This document shows positions 42,446-47,966 of a stretch of DNA of 47,966 bases, one piece after another. The translations under genes and the position numbers were made by a program. Where the stretch lies: contig JAHFOV010000010.1 in assembly GCA_023261505.1 (NCBI GenBank), positions 1-47,966 of the forward strand, given 5' to 3'. The first letter of the stretch is position 1. Every line of letters begins with the position of its first letter. This DNA is from Planctomycetota bacterium (GTDB taxonomy: Bacteria; Planctomycetota; Brocadiia; Brocadiales; Bathyanammoxibiaceae). The notes beneath the pieces were generated by a model. That model made no database searches, was not told the origin of the DNA, and saw only the letters and a list, made by a program, of their open reading frames with translations.

Positions 42446-43732
42446 CTACATAAGGCCATATCTATCGCAACATACCCTGCCCGCCACCATAGTAAAAATA
42501 ACTCTTGCCTCGGGGGATAATAACCTATCATAAACCGTGCCTTCCTTCTCGGCTAGTTCTATCACAGTGAGGTCTGCCTCCATGCCAGGCATCAGCTTGC
42601 CTATTTTTTCCTCCAATCTTAGGGCCTTTGCACCCCTCTCCGTTGCCATAGAAAAAATCTCTACAGGGTCTAATGCAGGATATCTCTCATGCACAAATTT
42701 CATCTCATCCAGGATACTCAAGGATTGGTTGCTTGCGAGGCTATCTGTACCCAGGGCCACGTTTATACCTCGGCTCAGCAAACCTCTGAATGGATGTTCC
42801 TGATGACCGAAGTATTTGCGGCTTCTGGGGCAGTATACCACACTTGCGGCAGTTTCTCCTATGATTTTTATCTCCTTTTCTGTCAAGTAATTGCAATGGA
42901 CCAATAACCAATGACCTTTTAGGGCTCCTATCGCCTTAAGATACTCTACCGGATACATCCCCGGGGCCTTCCAGTTCCCCAGCATGTTAAGGGTCCTTAG
43001 CATCGTTGCGAAACTACCTGTCCCTTCTCTTAAGAACTCCACCTCCTCTTGTGTCTCACAGATATGGGTGCATAAAAGTAAGTCTGCGCCCTGAGCAAAC
43101 AGGGCACAACCCAGGTAAAGTTTAGAACATGCGGTATAAGGGGCATGGGGTGAGAGCCCTGCTGAGCAAAGGTCATCAGATTTGCTTCGCCCGCTACAGG
43201 CTTTTTTAAAATCTGAGAGTTCCCGGATAGCCTCTTCCATCACCGCTGCCACCTTTTCTGGCTCGAAACATATCACCTCTTTGAATACCCTCTTCCGTAT
43301 GGGAAAGTTAGGAAGTATACGCAAAGAATCTCCTGTACTGCTTATATCAGCTATAGTGGTGGTGCCGGACTCCAGGCTAAAGCTCACCCCCTTTTCCACA
43401 GCATAGTCTAATGGCCTGCCAGCCTGCCTTCTTCTAAAAGCAACAATGTGTCCCAGCCATTGGGTAAAACTCTTTGGGGGTGGAATTTTATCTTGCAGGT
43501 CTGAAAGCTCCAGATGAGTATGGGCGTTTATAAGACCCGGAATAATCGCCGCATGCCCAAGGTCTATAACCTTTCCCTGGCCTGCTTCAGGCAGACTCGG
43601 CCCCACCTCTACTATCTTAGAACCACTTATTACTACCTGCCCCTTTTCTATTATTATGTCCCTACGAGGCAGTATATAAGCCGCCCTTAGCGTTGTCGCC
43701 AGCGGTGCTACCGCTTTATCCATTTCCGCCAA
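42446..43732 (-). CDS. amidohydrolase (aminofutalosine / MTA-SAH deaminase-like)
   Basis: IIPGLINAHTHLELSDLQ, GLSPHAPYTACSKLY, GTDSLASNQSLSILDEM, GMEADLTVIEL. Confidence 0.82.
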   Translation of the reverse strand: MAEMDKAVAPLATTLRAAYILPRRDIIIEKGQVVISGSKIVEVGPSLPEAGQGKVIDLGHAAIIPGLINAHTHLELSDLQDKIPPPKSFTQWLGHIVAFRRRQAGRPLDYAVEKGVSFSLESGTTTIADISSTGDSLRILPNFPIRKRVFKEVICFEPEKVAAVMEEAIRELSDFKKACSGRSKSDDLCSAGLSPHAPYTACSKLYLGCALFAQGADLLLCTHICETQEEVEFLREGTGSFATMLRTLNMLGNWKAPGMYPVEYLKAIGALKGHWLLVHCNYLTEKEIKIIGETAASVVYCPRSRKYFGHQEHPFRGLLSRGINVALGTDSLASNQSLSILDEMKFVHERYPALDPVEIFSMATERGAKALRLEEKIGKLMPGMEADLTVIELAEKEGTVYDRLLSPEARVIFTMVAGRVCCDRYGLM

Positions 43733-44838
43733 TCCTCTCCAATCCTCCCTTCCCGTCTATACCTTTCCATAGAAGATTGGCATGGGCATTTTATGGAGTC
43801 CGTTGACTGTGTCAACGGGGTTTTTGAGATGCCTGGCGGTGCTACCGCCCCAGCGACTATGTCGCTGGACTCCATATGCAAACGTCTGGCAATCTCCTGT
43901 ATAATTGCTGGAAATTGGGACACTGCCTGAGCCACGGCCACCTTATCCTCCTGGCTGGAAAGCCCCTCAAAGAGTTCCCCCGCCTTGAAGGGTGGCGGGG
44001 CCACCCCCGACTTCACCACCCCCTCTGCATAGTTTGATACGTAACAAAGGGCCGCATAACACATCTCTAGCTCCCTGGCCAGGAACACCTCCGGCACAAG
44101 GGTCATTCCCACCAGGTCTCCACCATAAGAGGCGAACTTCTTTATCTCAGCAGGGGTCTCAAGCCTCGGCCCCTGGGTACATACATATACACCTTTGTCT
44201 GAGAAGTTCAGTCCCTGTCCCTTTAATACCTCAACCATGAGATTTCTCAGGCTGGGACAGAAAACGGGGTTCTGACGTATGAAACCAAGCCCGCCCTTTT
44301 CAAAGAAAGTGGACTCCCTGTTCCAGGTCTCATCAATCAGGTCATCAACTACCACAAACTGCCCCACCTTATAGCGCGGGTTTATGGCACCCGGCCCCGA
44401 CCAGGCCAGTATTTTATTCACCCCCATATCCTTCAGCGCATAGATATTTGCCCTGTAATTCACGAAAGGTGCCGAGACCTCGTAGCCCCTCTCTCCGTGG
44501 CGGGAGAGGAAAAAAAATTCTACCTTAAAAATCCCCCTCCCCTGGCGGGAGGGGGTAGGTTGAAAACCCGCCATCTTTTGGGTGGGGGGAGGGGGATTCA
44601 CCCCCACCCTGCCCTCCCGCATCCCTTCGGCTTCGCTCAGGGCAGGCAAGGGGGAAGGAATCTTGTATGCACCTTCCGTTTCCTCTTTGGGAATGTCGAC
44701 AGCTAGCAGGTATATCGGCTGGGAAGGGCCGAAGGGGGTCTTCCTCTCCCCTAATCTTTTTCCCTGTATCGCCCCTCTGGAAAGGAGATCGTAGGCCTGA
44801 CTGCCTCCGATGACAGCGAATTTATATAGACCTGACAT
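43708..44838 (-). CDS. MTAP/PNP-family nucleoside phosphorylase paralogue with two repeat-derived insertions
   Basis: FAVIGGSQAYDLL, TPFGPSQPI, VEFFFLSRHGERGYEVSAPFVNYRANIYALKDMGV, CTQGPRLETPAEI, GMTLVPEVFLARELEMCYA; overlaps the amidohydrolase by 25 nt. Confidence 0.85.
   Translation of the reverse strand: MSGLYKFAVIGGSQAYDLLSRGAIQGKRLGERKTPFGPSQPIYLLAVDIPKEETEGAYKIPSPLPALSEAEGMREGRVGVNPPPPTQKMAGFQPTPSRQGRGIFKVEFFFLSRHGERGYEVSAPFVNYRANIYALKDMGVNKILAWSGPGAINPRYKVGQFVVVDDLIDETWNRESTFFEKGGLGFIRQNPVFCPSLRNLMVEVLKGQGLNFSDKGVYVCTQGPRLETPAEIKKFASYGGDLVGMTLVPEVFLARELEMCYAALCYVSNYAEGVVKSGVAPPPFKAGELFEGLSSQEDKVAVAQAVSQFPAIIQEIARRLHMESSDIVAGAVAPPGISKTPLTQSTDSIKCPCQSSMERYRREGRIGEDWRKWIKR
43793..43875. 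repeat. 83-bp MITE-like repeat with 9-bp terminal inverted repeats, inside the MTAP-like gene
   Basis: atggagtcc ... ggactccat termini; internal hairpins cgttgac-tgt-gtcaacg, ggcggt-gct-accgcc, agcgac-tat-gtcgct. Confidence 0.88.
44530..44662. repeat. approximately 130-bp dispersed repeat inside the MTAP-like gene
   Basis: Reverse complement aligns with 3368-3470: GGGAGGGYAGGGTSGGGGTGAA...CCCTCCCCCC...AAAAGATGGCGG.TTTTCAACCT.CCCCCTC. Confidence 0.9.
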
Positions 44839-45031
44839 AAGAGTAAATCAACGGGTAAATGTTCAGTTTTAGACACTTTATCAGCTTGCCAAAGGTGTGT
44901 CAATGTGCAGAGGTTTGGGAGCCATCGTAAGAAAAAATATTAAAAATTAACTAAAACATGTTGAAATTGCCTTTTGTATTTAATTAAAAGAGATAAGCAT
45001 TTGTAATCTTGTTAAGCTAGAGCAAAAACTT

Positions 45032-45831
45032 ATGCCGTTCCAAGACTCGGTTAAAGAAGATGCTTTGGTAAGATCAAGACGTTGCGCTGCGTTTGTCAGG
45101 AATTTGCGGGCCTGTATACAAATGTGCATCACATAATACCAGAGTCTGATCATGGTCAAAACACTTTGGAAAATGCCATCGTTCTTTGTTCGCGATGCCA
45201 CGGCGAAGTTGGACATTACAATGTTCGCCACCCTGTAGGTAATAAATATTCTACAGAGGAGTTGTGCCGACTGCGCGATGAATGGTGGAACTGGTGCGAA
45301 AAGAATCCTGCAACCCCACTCCCGAAGCATCCAATTTCAGTCTCTCCAGGAACCATCAATCTAGGGACAAGAGGATGGAAGGTACGCTCTCTTTTTAAAG
45401 TTCACAATAAATCGAATGAAATATACTACGACATTTGGATTAAGCTAACTATTGATGCGCCGGAGATCTTTCCTCACGACATAATTATTGATACTAAAAA
45501 TGTTAAGAACCAACTTACAGCGGAAGCCGGTTCTGTCAGAGTGTGTTGGGACATCGTAAGAATCGATGGTACAGACTCAGATAATAAAAAAGTAATCTTT
45601 CTTTTATTAAAGAGTTTAGAGCCGGGAGAGGTCTTAACTTTCATGTTAAGGAACAATTCAAGACGTGCAACTTCTACGCTAACTCAGCCAAAAGTTTTAA
45701 TCGGTGTTTCTGTATTTAGCACTGAGCCTAACAAAACGGTTGAAAAACCGGGGCAGATTGCGCTAATATTTGCTCCTCCAGAAAATATGACGATAAAAAG
45801 CTTAGGCTTTATGATAAAAAGAAGTGACTAA
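45032..45831 (+). pseudogene. HNH endonuclease-like gene, apparently frameshifted near the N terminus
   Basis: VHHIIPESDHGQNTLENAIVLCSRCHGEVGHYNVRHPVGNKYSTEEL; N-terminal MPFQDSVKEDALVRSRRC lies in another frame. Confidence 0.7.
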
Positions 45832-45859
45832 ATTGCGCCGAGTCTCCGCCACCTTGAAT

Positions 45860-47053
45860 TTAGATGGGCAAACATTCCTTTAAATCCTCAGGACTGAAAG
45901 GGCCAGCTTCTGCGATTAGCTTACGGGCCTCGTCCACCTGCTCCCATACATTCCACAAAAGTACCCCTCTTATCCTACCATTTCGCAAATAATAGATAAC
46001 ACCCTCTCGATAAGGCTCTTTCCAGTAGGCAACCGTCTCTAGCTGGGAGTTGAGGTCACCAACAGCTTCGTACCCCAACTCAAACAGGTCAGAATAAAAG
46101 TATGGGAGGTGATGATAAGGGACAGGTTCGCCAGCCATTGACTGGCCTGCGAAACGGCCCATAGTGTTAGCATTGTCCTCGTGTTCCACTCTAATACGTT
46201 CCCCGAGGGCAGGATTATAAAAGTTTGCTACATCACCTGCAGAGTAGATGTCCGGATGGTTCGTACGCAGAAAGTCATCCACCCGTATGCCATTCCCTAC
46301 CTCTAGCCCCGCTGCCTGGGCCAGTTCTATGTTTGGCTCGATACCAAGCCCTGCCACTACACCATCAACCAAAATCTCTTTTTCTTGTAAGGTTTTAATG
46401 TTTCGGGTTTTTAAGGCAAGCTGGTCTCCCCGCTTTTCTACATCTATGGGTGATTCCCCTGCCAATACTTCTACTCGCTTCTCTCGGTAGAAGTCATTCA
46501 GAAACAGTGAAAGGTCGTGAGGGAACACATGATATCCAATTCTCTCATTCCGAAGAATCAGCACCACTTTTTTCTCGTTCATTGCCAGGGCGGCTGCGAT
46601 TTCAGAACCGATAAAGCCACCACCGATGACGGCGAAACGCTGCCCCTTTTCGGTAAGTGCGCGGAGACGCCGATAATCCTCCAGGGTGCGAAAATAAATT
46701 ATTTGACCAGTGTCAAATGGGAAGCGCCGGGGTGCGCCACCTGTTGCCAGGAGCAGTTTTTCGAAGGTATATACAGTTTCTTGTTCATCCATTACGCTTT
46801 TGTTCTGCGGGTCAATGGCCTTGACACAGCGTCCCAGATAAAGTTCTACCCCACGGGTTTCTGTCTTACGCCAGATTTTTTCAATCGGTTTCCCTTTCCA
46901 AAGGTCTTTGGTGAGAGGTGGGCGGTTATACGGAGGGTCGAGCTCAGCACTAATCAAACCTACAGAGCCCCCAGGGTCTACCTTACGGATGCCACGCACA
47001 GCGGCATCGGCTGTCATCCCCCCACCAATAATAAGGTATTTGCAGTGTGGCAA
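45860..47053 (-). CDS. FAD-dependent NAD(P)/ferredoxin reductase-type oxidoreductase
   Basis: YLIIGGGMTADAAVRGIRKVDPGGSVGLISAELDPPYNRPPLTKDLW; VIGGGFIGSEIAAALA; IYSAGDVANF. Confidence 0.92.
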   Translation of the reverse strand: MPHCKYLIIGGGMTADAAVRGIRKVDPGGSVGLISAELDPPYNRPPLTKDLWKGKPIEKIWRKTETRGVELYLGRCVKAIDPQNKSVMDEQETVYTFEKLLLATGGAPRRFPFDTGQIIYFRTLEDYRRLRALTEKGQRFAVIGGGFIGSEIAAALAMNEKKVVLILRNERIGYHVFPHDLSLFLNDFYREKRVEVLAGESPIDVEKRGDQLALKTRNIKTLQEKEILVDGVVAGLGIEPNIELAQAAGLEVGNGIRVDDFLRTNHPDIYSAGDVANFYNPALGERIRVEHEDNANTMGRFAGQSMAGEPVPYHHLPYFYSDLFELGYEAVGDLNSQLETVAYWKEPYREGVIYYLRNGRIRGVLLWNVWEQVDEARKLIAEAGPFSPEDLKECLPI

Positions 47054-47629
47054 CTTTATATCCTATTGTGTCTTAAACATAAATCACCTTAAGTATAGAT
47101 ACAGCTTCTATGTTCCTCAAAGCGTGTCCCAGTATTTTGATTATGGAATTGGGTGCCATTTTGAGAACGGCCTGGTTACTATAATATATAGTAAGTATTT
47201 GATTTTACTCGGGAGGTAGACAGCGGAAATCTTCACCTGATTTCAGTTTACTTAAAAAAGGCAGAGCTAGATGAGAGACAGGGTAGAAGAGTTAAAGAGG
47301 GCACTTAAAAGAAAAACACCCTCTAAGATGCAGATATAACTGTGAACGCCCTAAAAGTTGCATTCATTCCTTCACTCCTCACACTCGTAAAAATGTTTTA
47401 ATTTGTTGGTCTAAAGCATTTTTTTCAATGTTATGTTTCATTGTATACATTGTCAAGAGGTTTTTAATGACCTTTGGAAATGGGTTCGTACAGCGCTTTT
47501 TTCGTCCAGTCGCTCTTTATTTAGTCTAAAAGTGACTAAAAATCACTCAAATGCATATCCACTGTTCCTCCTTTATGAGCCATCTTTACCAAATTTACAA
47601 CATTTTATGCACTAAGTAACGTTTTTATG

Positions 47630-47657
47630 TTGACAGGTGGGATTTGTGTGGTATACT
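47630..47657 (+). promoter_or_regulatory. sigma70-like promoter
   Basis: TTGACA (47630-47635), 16-bp spacer, TATACT (47652-47657). Confidence 0.72.
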
Positions 47658-47775
47658 TTTTTTGTTTGATTGGCCGAGTTTTCGAAAGGAGGTGTGTGGA
47701 AACAAAACAATTCAAACAGGGGTTTGTGGAAGAGCCTTAGGTTAAAGGTTCTAAAATAAGGAGGGAGAGCAAGTT

Positions 47776-47966
47776 ATGTCTAGAAGTTTGGTTTATTTAT
47801 TAGCAACTGCAGTAATATTGGCTGGTTTGACTGGTATGAGTGCTTATAGCCTCATGGCAGGTGAGCCTCAGGTAGTAGCGACCATACAGACGGGGCCGGA
47901 GTGGGAGCCGCTTGGGAGGGGAGAACCCCTCACGGTACCTGAGGTGCATTACAGGGTAAAGCACAG
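47776..47966 (+). CDS. exported protein, truncated by window edge
   Basis: ATG after ggaggg RBS; MSRSLVYLLATAVILAGLTGMSAYSLMAGEPQVVATIQTGPEWEPLG...; signal-peptide-like N terminus. Confidence 0.72.
   Translation, partial: MSRSLVYLLATAVILAGLTGMSAYSLMAGEPQVVATIQTGPEWEPLGRGEPLTVPEVHYRVKH

Noticed and set aside
43150-43205. Possible repeat-derived insertion CSGRSKSDDLCS in the amidohydrolase
   Set aside because: The DNA (gcctgtagcgggcgaagcaaatctg) faintly resembles the GTAG hairpins but has no clear palindrome or second copy in this window.

Overview
The 48 kb window is a gene-dense bacterial chromosome segment, mostly housekeeping and accessory metabolic genes. The affiliation looks like PVC/planctomycete-type bacteria, inferred from a small basic protein and a DUF1571 protein. 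There is no rRNA, CRISPR array or intact transposase. Recognisable genes include acs, mtnP, aroC, an FMN-binding/ApbE fusion, a cold-shock gene, tldD/tldE, ligA, selA, selB and serS, plus tRNA-Glu and tRNA-Lys. The most interesting signals are: (1) an ArsM-like methyltransferase that stops at a UGA, continues in frame for 51 codons, and has an fdhF-like SECIS hairpin just after the UGA, in the same window as selA-selB; (2) several families of palindromic intergenic repeats that also occur in frame inside conserved protein genes (aroC, an MTAP-like gene twice, a penicillin-acylase-like gene, the ApbE fusion, a TPR gene, probably selA and serS); (3) a DnaJ/zinc-ribbon/RDD/trypsin/PDZ single-chain protein inserted behind acs and flanked by a second acs 3' tail differing only by synonymous changes; (4) a RelE-like toxin-antitoxin pair bracketed by a 49-bp direct repeat of the 5' part of tRNA-Lys; (5) degraded HepT/MntA, sirtuin and HNH loci; (6) a TTG-started 55-aa small basic protein missing from the ORF track. 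All calls are by eye from sequence; no searches were run.
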